Counted from the first letter of the stretch, positions 34,302-41,726 are shown. The stretch is DNA of 60,871 nt from Sciscionella sediminilitoris (GCF_000737195.2 NZ_JALM01000032.1:1-60871), one strand, 5' to 3'. Numbers and translations are program-made. The notes: generated by a model from the letters alone, not told the origin.

Positions 34302-34412
34302 CTACTTGCCACGCTTCGTGTTGTGGCTGCCTTTCTTCGGGCCGGGCTTGTTCCCGCGCCCGGACAGGCGCTTGTCCTTCGGGGTGCCGGGGTTCGGTTT
34401 GGTGCCAGGCAT
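34302..34412 (-). CDS. Small basic 36-residue protein
   Basis: A 36-codon frame from ATG 34412 encodes a Gly/Pro/Lys-rich, strongly basic peptide (MPGTKPNPGTPKDKRLSGRG...). Codon bias fits. The absence of hydrophobic residues suggests it is unstructured and may bind nucleic acid or peptides in the capsid. It is too small for family assignment. Confidence 0.5.
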   Translation of the reverse strand: MPGTKPNPGTPKDKRLSGRGNKPGPKKGSHNTKRGK

Positions 34413-34495
34413 GGCGACTGCTCCATTCCGGTGATGCGGGTAACGGGTGAGGGCGAGCGGTCGATGTCCAGCACACAGCCACTGGAGGGCCAGCT

Positions 34496-34726
34496 ATGGG
34501 CATGATCCGCAAGACGACCTCGATGATCACGTTCGGTGCGGTCGATTTCCGTTCCGACAAGGAGCGCATCGCCCGCAACACCAAGAAGGGCGCGAAGGAA
34601 CTGCGCAAGCAGAACGACCTCATGATTCAGCAGCAGAAGCTGGCCGCCAAGAACGCGAGACTTGAGCGGAAACTCGAAAACGAAAGCCTCGCCGAGCAGA
34701 ATCGCCTGCTTGCCGAGGAGGAGTGA
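34496..34726 (+). CDS. Small coiled-coil protein of actinobacterial mobile elements
   Basis: The 76-residue protein begins with the conserved-looking MGMIRKTTSMITFGAVDFRS and continues as a charged coiled coil (AKNARLERKLENESLAEQNR). Proteins with this N-terminus occur singly in actinomycete prophages and plasmids; function unknown. A GGAGG ribosome site precedes the ATG. It is one of the few rightward genes here. Confidence 0.65.
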   Translation: MGMIRKTTSMITFGAVDFRSDKERIARNTKKGAKELRKQNDLMIQQQKLAAKNARLERKLENESLAEQNRLLAEEE

Positions 34727-34783
34727 TCTGGGCATAGCGCCGCCCCTACAAAGCGTGATCTTACCCGTGACCTGCGCGGACGA

Positions 34784-34966
34784 TCAAGCCGCCTCGCGCG
34801 CGACACGCCGCCGGTACACCGCAGCGACCTCGGCGGGTTCGTAGCCGCGGCCGGGGCTCAGCAAGCCGAGGTGGCGCCACCGCCGCAGTGTGGCCGCCTG
34901 GATCGCCGGGAACCCCAGGTGCTCGAGCGCGGCGATCGTCTCGCTCGCCGACAGGCGCCTACCCAT
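34784..34966 (-). CDS. Small MerR-like DNA-binding protein
   Basis: The 60-residue protein is one winged HTH: LSASETIAALEHLGFPAIQAATLRRWRHLGLLSPGRGYEPAEVAAVYRRR. It resembles excisionase/HTH_17 domains and lies between the late operon and the operator-rich divergent region, so it is a candidate regulator of the shared TAGCAGAACTG sites; this is inference. A strong terminator separates it from the gene upstream. Confidence 0.65.
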   Translation of the reverse strand: MGRRLSASETIAALEHLGFPAIQAATLRRWRHLGLLSPGRGYEPAEVAAVYRRRVAREAA

Positions 34967-34981
34967 GCCGTCCACGGTAGA

Positions 34982-35017
34982 CGAACCCCGCGAGCTCCCT
35001 CGGGCTCGCGGGGTTCG
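34982..35017 (-). terminator. 13-bp stem-loop terminator
   Basis: CGAACCCCGCGAG (34982-34994) pairs perfectly with CTCGCGGGGTTCG (35005-35017), loop 10 nt, directly after the stop of the LPD29-like gene. There is no U-run, as is common in high-GC bacteria. Confidence 0.7.
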
Positions 35018-35031
35018 CTGCATCGCCGCGG

Positions 35032-35637
35032 TCAGTGCCAATGCACGTTGCGCCGGGTGTCGATCCGGGGATCAGTCTCAACGTGGCCGTAGTAGTTGGT
35101 GTTGAAGTGGTCCAGCTGCGAATCGGAATCGTCGTAGTTGTAGGCGCGGTGGATGTCCCTGATCGCCTCGAAGAGTGCGCGCATTGCGGGCGTGGCCACC
35201 TTGTGCTCCTGGCCGAAGTCGTCCGACTTGATCGTCCATCCCCATTCGGCAGGAATGTTGCGGATGACAATGTCGATCGACCCGCCGCCCGAGAAATGCT
35301 CGGTGCGCACGCTGTACTTGATCTCGGTGGGCGCCCCGGCGATCGGCGCGAACAACGCGGGCGTCTTGTCGCTGTCTCCGGTGGCGGCGTTGCCGACCTT
35401 GCGCGCGAGCTTGATGTCCTGACGCATGAGCTTCGCGATCTCGGCCAGCGGCAGAGAACGCACCTCCCGATACCGGGCGCCCTCCCAGCGGGGATAGCGC
35501 ACCCGCCGGGCATCGGCCGGTGCGGCGACGCGCTGCAGGCGCACCAGGGCGCGGCGCGCGGCATCGCGCTCGGCCTCGGAGGTCTTCGGGTGCTCGATCA
35601 GCGCGGTCAAGCGGTCGATGGTGCTGGCAGTGGACAT
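35032..35637 (-). CDS. LPD29-like phage protein
   Basis: The 201-residue protein has an N-terminal helical pair (TASTIDRLTALIEHPKTSEAERDAARRALVRL), RYREVRSLPLAEIAKLMRQDIKLARKV and IKYSVRTEHFSGGGSIDIVIRNIPAEWGW. The last parts match by eye the polyvalent-protein-associated LPD29 fold found in many actinophages. Function unknown. Its mRNA leader carries TGTCAGCAAGGAA, shared with two rightward genes, and a palindromic operator overlaps its promoter. Confidence 0.7.
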   Translation of the reverse strand: MSTASTIDRLTALIEHPKTSEAERDAARRALVRLQRVAAPADARRVRYPRWEGARYREVRSLPLAEIAKLMRQDIKLARKVGNAATGDSDKTPALFAPIAGAPTEIKYSVRTEHFSGGGSIDIVIRNIPAEWGWTIKSDDFGQEHKVATPAMRALFEAIRDIHRAYNYDDSDSQLDHFNTNYYGHVETDPRIDTRRNVHWH

Positions 35638-35665
35638 GTTCGGCCCCTTCGTTGAAGTGACTGGG

Positions 35666-35679
35666 TTTCCTTGCTGACA
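35666..35679 (-). repeat. Leader motif TGTCAGCAAGGAA, one of three copies
   Basis: TGTCAGCAAGGAA occurs in the 5' leaders of three genes: here on the minus strand before the 35637 start, on the plus strand at 35783-35795 before the HicA-like gene and at 36060-36072 before the 36087 gene. It ends in a Shine-Dalgarno-like AAGGAA. A shared translational signal or RNA target is possible. Confidence 0.55.
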
Positions 35680-35698
35680 CCACAAACTATACACTCAA

Positions 35699-35775
35699 AC
35701 TAGCAGTTCTGCTAGTGTCATTGATTCGAAAACTCACCCTCATATCTATTTCTTTCCGCTAGCAGATCTGCTAGT
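35699..35775. promoter_or_regulatory. Divergent promoter region with two palindromic operators
   Basis: ACTAGCAGTTCTGCTAGT (35699-35716) and GCTAGCAGATCTGCTAGT (35758-35775) are two near-identical palindromes 59 bp apart. On the plus strand TTGATT (35721-35726) and TATCTA (35743-35748) form a -35/-10 pair with 16-nt spacing, so the second palindrome sits at the start of transcription. On the minus strand TATAGT (35691-35686) is a -10 and the first palindrome covers the -35 position. A dimeric regulator would control both directions. Confidence 0.75.
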
Positions 35776-35803
35776 ATTTCGTTGTCAGCAAGGAAGGGAG
35801 GGG

Positions 35804-36001
35804 GTGATCATGGACAAGGACGTACGCAAGCTGATTCGTCGGCTTGAAGCGCAGGGGTTCGAGGTGCGGTACTCAGCGAAGGGCTACCCGCTCGTCTACC
35901 GAGATGGAGAGTTCGTCACGAAGCTGCCGCAGACCCCGAGCGACTGGCGAGGGTTGAAAAACTCCGTCGCCCACCTCAAGCGTCACGGGTACCGCCCGTG
36001 A
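35804..36001 (+). CDS. HicA-like small protein without a HicB partner
   Basis: The 65-residue protein has a HicA/YcfA-like double-stranded-RNA-binding layout: RKLIRRLEAQGFEVRYSAKGYPLVYRDGE then SDWRGLKNSVAHLKRHGY. The catalytic His of true HicA toxins (GSHH position) is not evident; the matching place reads AKGYPL. Actinophages often carry such orphan proteins. No antitoxin gene is adjacent. A strong hairpin follows the stop. Confidence 0.6.
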   Translation: MIMDKDVRKLIRRLEAQGFEVRYSAKGYPLVYRDGEFVTKLPQTPSDWRGLKNSVAHLKRHGYRP

Positions 36002-36013
36002 TGGTTGAGTGAA

Positions 36014-36046
36014 GGGGACCGGCTAGTAATCGGCTAGCCGGTCCCC
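36014..36046 (+). terminator. 13-bp stem-loop terminator after the HicA-like gene
   Basis: GGGGACCGGCTAG (36014-36026) and CTAGCCGGTCCCC (36034-36046) pair perfectly around a 7-nt loop, 12 nt after the stop codon. Confidence 0.75.
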
Positions 36047-36086
36047 GCCCACAACCAGGTGTCAGCAAGGAAGGGGCGAACCCAGA

Positions 36087-36536
36087 ATGCCATGGTTCGC
36101 GGCGCACATCGAACTCGACGTGCGCCCTACACACGAGACCAACACGGACACGTTCTTCGAACGCCTGCAGCCACACCACGCCTCCACCGGGTTGAGCCCG
36201 TATGGCTACCTCGACGCGCAGCTGTCCATCGAGGCGCGCACCCTGCCCGAGGCAAGCACCGCGGCAACCCGCGCGGTCACCGAGGCCGCCCGCGCCGCCG
36301 GATACGGCACCCCGCAGATCGTGGCACTCGAGGTGCTGACCGAGGCCGAGCACACCGCCCGGCAGGACAACCCCGTGGTGCCGCCGCTGCTGTCCAAGGC
36401 CGAGGCCGCCGCCGAGCTCGGCGTCGTGCACCAGCGGGTACAGCAGCGCGCCGACGAGCTCGGCGGAATCAAGGTCGGCAACGCCTGGGTGTTCCCCGCC
36501 GCGCGGATCGCCGCCGACCGCGACCATCACGGATAG
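36087..36536 (+). CDS. Protein with C-terminal helix-turn-helix
   Basis: The 149-residue protein has an N-terminal alpha/beta domain (AHIELDVRPTHETNTDTFFE; GYLDAQLSIEARTLPEASTAATRAVTEAARAAG) similar to ferredoxin-like folds, and a C-terminal HTH (PLLSKAEAAAELGVVHQRVQQRADEL) followed by KVGNAWVFPAARI, as in small DNA-binding domains that check tandem residues. It shares the TGTCAGCAAGGAA leader. Role unknown; a regulator is likely. Confidence 0.65.
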   Translation: MPWFAAHIELDVRPTHETNTDTFFERLQPHHASTGLSPYGYLDAQLSIEARTLPEASTAATRAVTEAARAAGYGTPQIVALEVLTEAEHTARQDNPVVPPLLSKAEAAAELGVVHQRVQQRADELGGIKVGNAWVFPAARIAADRDHHG

Positions 36537-36556
36537 TCGCCGACCAAGAACAAAAA

Positions 36557-36586
36557 GAGTTCGACCCCGAATCCGGGGTCGAACTC
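36557..36586. terminator. 12-bp stem-loop terminator
   Basis: GAGTTCGACCCC and GGGGTCGAACTC pair perfectly with loop GAATCC. It lies between the convergent ends of the HTH gene and the DUF4145 gene and can serve both; an A-run precedes it, giving a U-run for leftward transcripts. Confidence 0.8.
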
Positions 36587-36626
36587 AACATGCGGAAGTT
36601 ATCTCTAAGATTTCAGCCTGCCAATT

Positions 36627-37289
36627 TCACTTCCCAACCTTCTCCTCCCGCTTCTCTTTCATCTGCTTCAGCGTCTCCCCCGTTATGAAGATATCATCAA
36701 GAACACTAGCCATCAGTGTAAGCACCTCCGATGAATCCTCCTTTTCTGGTACGATCTTTAAGTCATGGACCGCATCGTTTCCTGAGTCACGAATCCCGTG
36801 TGCAGCATCCTTGACAAATAGTCGAATATGCCCTTGCTCGTGAAGGTTGTCTATCTTCTGCTGCAAGTTCCCCTTGACAGCCCCCTTGGTCTTAGCCGCC
36901 GCTTCGATTACTGCTCGAGCCAGGATCACAGAGGATCGGTAGCAACCAACGCTGTGCGCCCTATGGGCCTCATCCGCCATGCTCGCGATATCGGCCGGAA
37001 CGTGATCATAAGTTTTCCCAATCGGACCCATGGGATGCCAGACTATTTCCAACTCTCCGGTGTCGATCATTTCGGTAACAATATCCGGGTGATCATTAGT
37101 GTCATCACAAGAAGTCAACCCCACGCTGTGTGCATTACATTCACCACACACGAACGCCAGGGACCATCCTTTATGTGTACTCGACAAATGTTGAAGGTGA
37201 GGGATTAGGTTGAGCTTCAGTCGGGAAGGACTGCCAACAGGTTTCTGCTGCGCTTTCACGTTGCAGCACCAACATTCGCGAGCGACCAC
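36627..37289 (-). CDS. DUF4145 (HEPN-like) protein with zinc ribbon, foreign base composition
   Basis: The 220-residue protein has an N-terminal zinc ribbon (CWCC... CGEC), then a helical DUF4145 domain: AHSVGCYRSSVILARAVIEAAAKTKG, LQQKIDNLHEQGHI and AHGIRDSGNDAVHDL. DUF4145 belongs to the HEPN group, which includes RNases of defence and toxin systems. The RxxxxH-like residues (RDSGNDAVH) are present. The gene is clearly more A/T-rich than its neighbours and flanked by terminator and a separate promoter gap, as expected of a moron gained by transfer. Antiphage function is inferred. Confidence 0.7.
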   Translation of the reverse strand: MVARECWCCNVKAQQKPVGSPSRLKLNLIPHLQHLSSTHKGWSLAFVCGECNAHSVGLTSCDDTNDHPDIVTEMIDTGELEIVWHPMGPIGKTYDHVPADIASMADEAHRAHSVGCYRSSVILARAVIEAAAKTKGAVKGNLQQKIDNLHEQGHIRLFVKDAAHGIRDSGNDAVHDLKIVPEKEDSSEVLTLMASVLDDIFITGETLKQMKEKREEKVGK

Positions 37290-37353
37290 GGCGATACACC
37301 TCTCGGCATCAAACGGGCAGTATAGCTATTGATCGGGCATTGGTCGTGGTGCG

Positions 37354-37983
37354 TTACTGGCGCACCTGCACCCCCTGTGACACATGCAAACGGGCCAGGT
37401 CCAACCCGGTGTAGACGGTTCGGCACGATCGGCACCGCACCCCGGATGCGTCCGGGAGCGGGTACACGTGTCCGCTGCAGTTGATGCGCATGCAGTCGCC
37501 CGCAGGCGGGTCCGGGGCGAGTCCGACGAGCTGCACCAGGCGTCGGCGGATCTCGTCGAGCTCGAGCGCGTACTCGTCGACCCACGGTTGCGCGAGGATC
37601 CATCCGTGGTGGCTGCGCAGGAACGCGCATTCGTCGGGCATGTTGACGTGCTCGGACTGCTCGATCTCACGTTCGCGGGCGATGATGCGGGTCCACAAGG
37701 TGATCGCGGCCAGCGCGCCGACGTTCTCATACTCGTCAACCTTGCTGCGCGGGTCCATTTCCACGATCACGTCGTCGCGGGCCGGGGAACGGGAACCGTA
37801 TCCGGGCGCGTGCCGCGCTTCCCCGCCGTGCACCGGCAGCGCGGAGAGCGCCGCGAAGCAGGCTTCGATCTCACGCAGCCACCGCAGGATCCGGTTCCCG
37901 CAGTCGGCACACAGGTTGCTGCTCGGTTCGGCCTCGACGGGGCGGGTTTCGCTCGAGCAGCGCACGCACACCAGACTGGTCAT
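37354..37983 (-). CDS. Zinc-ribbon protein, last gene of the early operon
   Basis: The 209-residue protein has Cys pairs at both ends: CVRCSSETRPV with CADCG N-terminally, and CMRINCSGH with CRSCRTV C-terminally, with a helical centre (LDEIRRRLVQLVGLA). Such proteins are common in actinophage early operons; a DNA- or RNA-binding role is possible. ATG 37983 just follows the stop of the preceding gene (TGATG). Confidence 0.65.
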   Translation of the reverse strand: MTSLVCVRCSSETRPVEAEPSSNLCADCGNRILRWLREIEACFAALSALPVHGGEARHAPGYGSRSPARDDVIVEMDPRSKVDEYENVGALAAITLWTRIIAREREIEQSEHVNMPDECAFLRSHHGWILAQPWVDEYALELDEIRRRLVQLVGLAPDPPAGDCMRINCSGHVYPLPDASGVRCRSCRTVYTGLDLARLHVSQGVQVRQ

Positions 37984-38588
37984 CACTGCGCCTGTCCGGA
38001 GATGTAGGGCGCGACAACCTGGTCGAACCAGCGCATCGCCTGATCACCGCCGCCGACGAAGGCCACCATCCCGTCGTAGCGGTCATGCCACTCGTCGGTG
38101 TACTCGTTGCACCACTTCCACTCCAGGCCCTGATCGTCGAGCCACTTGCCCAGCTTGGACATCAGGCGAACGTGAAGTTCGGAGCACCGCTCACCATTGT
38201 CGCCGCGGTAGCCGTAGGCGGTATCGAAGCTGAGCACCACCTGCGCCCAACCGTTCTCGCTCGGATCGCTGTCGATGCAACGTCGATGCTTCTCCACCTC
38301 CTCCTGGGTGACGACGTGCTCCGGGTTCCACAAGCTCGGTCCCACTTCGGCATCGCAGAACTTGTCGCAGACGTGCCGGATCCCATCATCGTTGCTGTAC
38401 TTGACCGTGAGGATGGCGGACAGTCCGATCCCGATGGGGTTCGCGATCCACTTCACCGAGGCAGATAAGTAGCTCTCGCCCCGCTCGGGCTCGATATCGT
38501 CGGGAGTGTCCAGCAGGTCTCGGCCGAAGCGGTAGACCTTCATCGCGTCGACAGGGCCAGCGATGGCCACCTTGGTGTTCAGGGTCAT
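37983..38588 (-). CDS. Hypothetical early protein
   Basis: The 201-residue protein begins MTLNTKVAIAGPVDAMKVYRF and has an alpha/beta composition, many Asp/Trp residues in its C-terminal half (LGKWLDDQGLEWKWCNEYTDEWHDRYDG) and AVFVGGGDQAM-like glycine run. No family is recognised. It overlaps its neighbours by a few bases, so it belongs to the early operon. Confidence 0.6.
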   Translation of the reverse strand: MTLNTKVAIAGPVDAMKVYRFGRDLLDTPDDIEPERGESYLSASVKWIANPIGIGLSAILTVKYSNDDGIRHVCDKFCDAEVGPSLWNPEHVVTQEEVEKHRRCIDSDPSENGWAQVVLSFDTAYGYRGDNGERCSELHVRLMSKLGKWLDDQGLEWKWCNEYTDEWHDRYDGMVAFVGGGDQAMRWFDQVVAPYISGQAQ

Positions 38589-38992
38589 GGCCGCACCTGG
38601 CCTCTGCCGAGCCGGGCGTGCCGGTCGAATCGCGGGCCGGTGTTGCGCTGCTGCTGGAACTGCAGAGCGCGGCGCATAGGGGCGTCCGGCCGTGGCTGGG
38701 TGAGCTTCGGGAGATTGGCGCTCGCAGCCTGGAATGCTCGCGCGAGCCTGGCCGCCGTGGCCTCGGCGAACGCTCGAACCACCGCGGCGAGCGCGTTGTG
38801 CGCCTCGAGCATGCGCGCCACGGCATCCGGGTCGACCTCGTCGAACCATGGTCGTGTGGCACCCGCGCGCCCGGCGTGCCACCGTTGTTGGCAGGACTCC
38901 GAGCAGAAGTCGTCCGAGGGGGAATCGCCGAGCTCACGGCCGCATTGCTGGCAGCCGATCGCGGCGTCGATCTGGTCGAGTATGTCGTTCAC
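38585..38992 (-). CDS. Small zinc-finger phage protein
   Basis: The 135-residue protein starts at GTG 38992, overlapping the TGA of the preceding frame. It has a zinc knuckle CQQCGRELGDSPSDDFCSESCQ followed by helices. Similar PSDDFCSE.CQ proteins are common in actinophages, with unknown role. A longer frame upstream in the same phase exists, but its Arg-rich translation looks like an off-frame reading of the previous gene. Confidence 0.7.
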   Translation of the reverse strand: MNDILDQIDAAIGCQQCGRELGDSPSDDFCSESCQQRWHAGRAGATRPWFDEVDPDAVARMLEAHNALAAVVRAFAEATAARLARAFQAASANLPKLTQPRPDAPMRRALQFQQQRNTGPRFDRHARLGRGQVRP

Positions 38993-39202
38993 AGCGCGCC
39001 CCGATCTGACCATTGCACGCCGTCGCCGCCGTAGTGCGGGCCGTCGTGCTGGGCGCCGAACACGCATCGGCGGCGCAGGCCGTCGAGGGCGCGTGACGGA
39101 CTTGCACTGCTCGTCCTCGGGCTCGGGAGGGGCGAGGCGTTCGAGTGCGTCGGCGATTCGCTTCAGCGCCAAGGTGATCGCGCCGGGTTCTTGGGTGCTC
39201 AC
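38989..39202 (-). pseudogene. Small early gene with an internal frameshift
   Basis: From ATG 39202 one frame gives a good N-terminus (MSTQEPGAITLALKRIADAL... PEPEDEQCKSVTR). At about 39088-39096 the likely coding sense moves to another frame, which gives LDGLRRRCVFGAQHDGPHYG and GDGVQWSDRGAL and ends at a TGA overlapping the next GTG start. The length (214 nt) is not a multiple of three, so one base too many or two too few lies in a CG-repeat. It may be a mutation, a sequencing error or, less likely, programmed shifting. Confidence 0.6.
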
Positions 39203-39381
39203 TGCTGTACCTCCACGGTGATTTGCTTGATCCCGCCGCGCATGCCGGCCACGACCGTCACGGGCTCGGCCCCGTCCGCGCCCGCGTGCAGGGCGCGCGT
39301 GACGAAGGTGGCGAGCTCGTCGAGGGTCATGCCGGTACGCCGGTCGGTGGCTTCGTTGGTGAGTTTCTGGTGCAGTGGCAT
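39199..39381 (-). CDS. Small early protein
   Basis: The 60-residue protein (PLHQKLTNEATDRRTGMTLD; LATFVTRALHAGADGAEPVT) has one helix and a C-terminal beta strand (GIKQITVEVQ). The stop overlaps the start of the frameshifted gene by ATGA. No family recognised. Confidence 0.6.
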   Translation of the reverse strand: MPLHQKLTNEATDRRTGMTLDELATFVTRALHAGADGAEPVTVVAGMRGGIKQITVEVQQ

Positions 39382-39385
39382 CGGT

Positions 39386-39634
39386 TCATTCCTCCTCGGC
39401 GGGCTCGGAGTTCGCGCCGAGCGCGACGTGGTGTTCGGGGACGACGATCTCGGGTGCTTCGAGCGGTTGGAATGCGCTACGCGGGATCTGCAGGCTGACC
39501 TTGACCACCACGCAGCCGGGTTCGGTCTGCGCGGGGTGTTTCTGGGTGCACTTGATGACCCGCAGTTCGTGGCCGTAGCTCGGGTGTTGCCGTACCTGCA
39601 GGTAGGTGGTGCCGGTGGCGTCGGTGGGTTTCAT
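39386..39634 (-). CDS. Small early protein
   Basis: The 82-residue protein (TDATGTTYLQVRQHPSYGHE; CVVVKVSLQIPRSAFQPLEAPE) is mostly beta with an acidic tail. ATG 39634 overlaps the RusA stop by ATGA. No family recognised; it may be a small accessory to recombination, based only on place. Confidence 0.55.
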   Translation of the reverse strand: MKPTDATGTTYLQVRQHPSYGHELRVIKCTQKHPAQTEPGCVVVKVSLQIPRSAFQPLEAPEIVVPEHHVALGANSEPAEEE

Positions 39635-40044
39635 GGCGTGTGCTCCTGGGTGGTGACGGTGAGCCAGAGCCGCCGGGGCCCGGGTTCGGTGTGGATGATG
39701 GGCATTTCCTCGGTGACGTAGTCCGGGGTGTCGTCGGGGACGATCCCCGCGTCCACCAGTCCGTCGACCGCGGCTTTCTGGGTGGGCATGAGGTTCGACG
39801 GGTCGCGGCGAGTGGCGTCGCTGACGCGGTAGTGCAGCCGCACGGTGATGTGCTTCTGGCGGCCGATGCGGGCGGCTTTCGCGGCCCACCCGACGCCTTC
39901 GCGGATCCGGGATGTGCGCGCGGCGCGGCGGCCCCAGTCCAGGCGCATGTTCGCGGTGAGCGGCGGGCCCACCTGTAGCGAGGTCTGCTCGCCGCGGCGG
40001 TGCGGTGGGCGCAGCATCGGCACCTCGAGCTCGTAGTCGGTCAT
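39631..40044 (-). CDS. rusA: RusA-like Holliday junction resolvase
   Basis: The 137-residue protein has the RusA signature: RRDPSNLMPTQKAAVDGLVDAGIVPDDTPDYV with the acidic residues that bind Mg2+ and cut four-way junctions, preceded by ITVRLHYRVSDAT. Phage RusA resolves branched DNA before packaging. ATG 40044 overlaps the previous stop by ATGA. Confidence 0.85.
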   Translation of the reverse strand: MTDYELEVPMLRPPHRRGEQTSLQVGPPLTANMRLDWGRRAARTSRIREGVGWAAKAARIGRQKHITVRLHYRVSDATRRDPSNLMPTQKAAVDGLVDAGIVPDDTPDYVTEEMPIIHTEPGPRRLWLTVTTQEHTP

Positions 40045-40529
40045 CTCTGGCTCTCCTGGTCGGCCTTGTCTCGCCGGGACGGGTGCGCGGCCACGGCGAT
40101 ATCGGGTTTCCCGGTGCGTCCTGATCGGGTGCAGGGGTAGCCGGGTGCGGCGTGGCAGTGCGGGCAGGGCACGGACAGGACGGGTCCGTGTTTGGGGACC
40201 CAGCCCAGCGAGGCGGATACCTGGTCGACGATTTCGCGGACACGCGTGTCGCTGGCTGGTTGGTTCAGCATGGTCCGGTGTTCGGCCATGCGCCGGGATG
40301 CCTTGTCTTGGCGGCGGCCCCGGATGATGACGGCGACGTGGCTGGGCATGATCCACTCGCTGGTGTGGTGAAAGTGCGTGATCACCGCGTCTCGGGCCTC
40401 GGGCCAAGTCCAGCGTCCGAGGGCGGCTTGCTCGCTCCACGCCTCGAGGTCGGATTCGCTGGGGTTGCGCCCGTCGTGGGCGACGATCAGCGAGAGCAGA
40501 TCGACCACCTGGTCGCGGGTCAGGGTCAT
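40041..40529 (-). CDS. Replication-associated protein with C-terminal zinc finger
   Basis: The 162-residue protein has an N-terminal helical part (RDQVVDLLSLIVAHDGRNPS; WPEARDAVITHFHHTSEWIMPSHVAVII) of the kind found in phage helicase-loader proteins, and a C-terminal CPHCHAAPGYPC...HPSRRD zinc finger common in actinophages. Adjacent to the replication protein gene with ATGA overlap. A helicase-loading role is plausible but inferred. Confidence 0.65.
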   Translation of the reverse strand: MTLTRDQVVDLLSLIVAHDGRNPSESDLEAWSEQAALGRWTWPEARDAVITHFHHTSEWIMPSHVAVIIRGRRQDKASRRMAEHRTMLNQPASDTRVREIVDQVSASLGWVPKHGPVLSVPCPHCHAAPGYPCTRSGRTGKPDIAVAAHPSRRDKADQESQR

Positions 40530-41284
40530 GATGCACCGCCTTCGAGGGCTGGCAGGGGTGTGGATTTCAGGGCTTGCAGGGCGCGGATCTTGTCGTCCTT
40601 GGTCGGCTTGCGGCCGCGGTTCGGTGCGCGTTCGGCGGCGTTGCGCATCCAGTTGCGCCAGGTGGCGACCCAGTCGAGCTTGGTCGCGTCCTTCCCGGTT
40701 TTGGCTTGCCAGTAGTCGATGAATTTCGCGGTCTCGGTGCGCCCGTCGACGTGCGGGGTGTGTTCCCGGGCCCAGGTCACCATCTCGGGTGTGGCGGCGA
40801 AGTCGTCGGGGATTCTCGTCCCGCGCGTGGCTTTCTTGGAAGACGAACGTAGTGAGTCTTCTTCTTTCTCTGGTACGGGACGGGTCGGGGTAGCGTTTTG
40901 CTTGGCATCACCGCTGGCACTTGCTTGGCCGTTGTCAGCGGTTTGCTTGGTGTTGTGGGCCTTGGCCCGCCCACCCCGGCGTCCGGCCTCGGCGCGTTTG
41001 GCCCGCAGGTCTTTCACCTGGGCCGCGGTGGGCTGGTAGCTGTCCCATTCGTGGAACCGGTAGCCGCCTTTCGTTCGCCGCCACAACCCGCGGTCGAGCA
41101 ACGCTTGCACAGCGGTCTCGGGGGTATCGCAGAGCCGCGCGGGCAGGTTGGCGGGCACGAAACCGTCGGTGAGGTTCCGGGCTGACCAGCTACCGGCACG
41201 GGTCCACAACGCCACCGCACTGTCCGGCGCGTCGAACACCTTGGGATGGTCGTAGAACGAGTCGTCGACCTTGAACCACGGCAT
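40526..41284 (-). CDS. Phage replication initiation protein
   Basis: The 252-residue protein starts MPWFKVDDSFYDHPKVFDAP and has a winged-helix N-terminus (VALWTRAGSWSARNLTDGFVPA; AVQALLDRGLWRR) with a Lys/Arg/Ser-rich linker and a C-terminal DnaD-like part (AKFIDYWQAKTGKDATKLDWVATWRNWMRN). These features are typical of phage replisome organisers. It would bind the phage origin and recruit host helicase. Confidence 0.78.
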   Translation of the reverse strand: MPWFKVDDSFYDHPKVFDAPDSAVALWTRAGSWSARNLTDGFVPANLPARLCDTPETAVQALLDRGLWRRTKGGYRFHEWDSYQPTAAQVKDLRAKRAEAGRRGGRAKAHNTKQTADNGQASASGDAKQNATPTRPVPEKEEDSLRSSSKKATRGTRIPDDFAATPEMVTWAREHTPHVDGRTETAKFIDYWQAKTGKDATKLDWVATWRNWMRNAAERAPNRGRKPTKDDKIRALQALKSTPLPALEGGAS

Positions 41285-41289
41285 GCGGG

Positions 41290-41559
41290 TTACGACACCT
41301 TCCTCGTGTGATTCGTCGAATGCGTTGCCAGCCCGAGACGGTCGCGGATCCGGCCGACGGTGTAGGTGGACCATTTGGTGTGCACCGCGATCTCGGTGTC
41401 GGTCCATCCGGCGTGCCAGAGCTCGGCGAGTAGGCGCTCACCGTCCTTACGGTCCAACGCCTCGGCGGGCAGGGCGCCGCGCATCGCTTCGGCGTAGGCC
41501 CAGCGGCGGCGCTCGGCGTGCACGTCGGGCGGCTCGGGTATCCGTACCAGGCGGATCAC
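41290..41559 (-). CDS. Small HTH protein
   Basis: The 89-residue protein has a helical N-terminus (ERRRWAYAEAMRGALPAEAL) and an HTH (GERLLAELWHAGWTDTEIAVHTKWSTYTVGRIRDRLGL). GTG 41559 overlaps the preceding stop by GTGA. It probably binds DNA near the origin or regulates early genes; unproven. Confidence 0.65.
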   Translation of the reverse strand: MIRLVRIPEPPDVHAERRRWAYAEAMRGALPAEALDRKDGERLLAELWHAGWTDTEIAVHTKWSTYTVGRIRDRLGLATHSTNHTRKVS

Positions 41560-41726
41560 GACGGGCCCCGGTTCAGCGCGGCCACCGCCACCCGCAGCGT
41601 GGACCACCCGGGGCCTTGGTCGGCGAGCAGCGCCGAGACCGCCGCGTCCACCGCGGCCGGGTCGGGGCCGGGGACCACCCGCGCCAGCTCGAGAGCCGAC
41701 GCGGGCAGGTCCGCGGGTCTGGTCAT
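41556..41726 (-). CDS. 56-residue early protein
   Basis: A 56-codon frame fits exactly between overlapping neighbours: ATG 41726 overlaps the DUF2303 stop by ATGA and its TGA overlaps the next GTG. The protein (RPADLPASALELARVVPGPD; AAVDAAVSALLADQGPGWST) is helical and Ala-rich. Function unknown. Confidence 0.65.
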   Translation of the reverse strand: MTRPADLPASALELARVVPGPDPAAVDAAVSALLADQGPGWSTLRVAVAALNRGPS

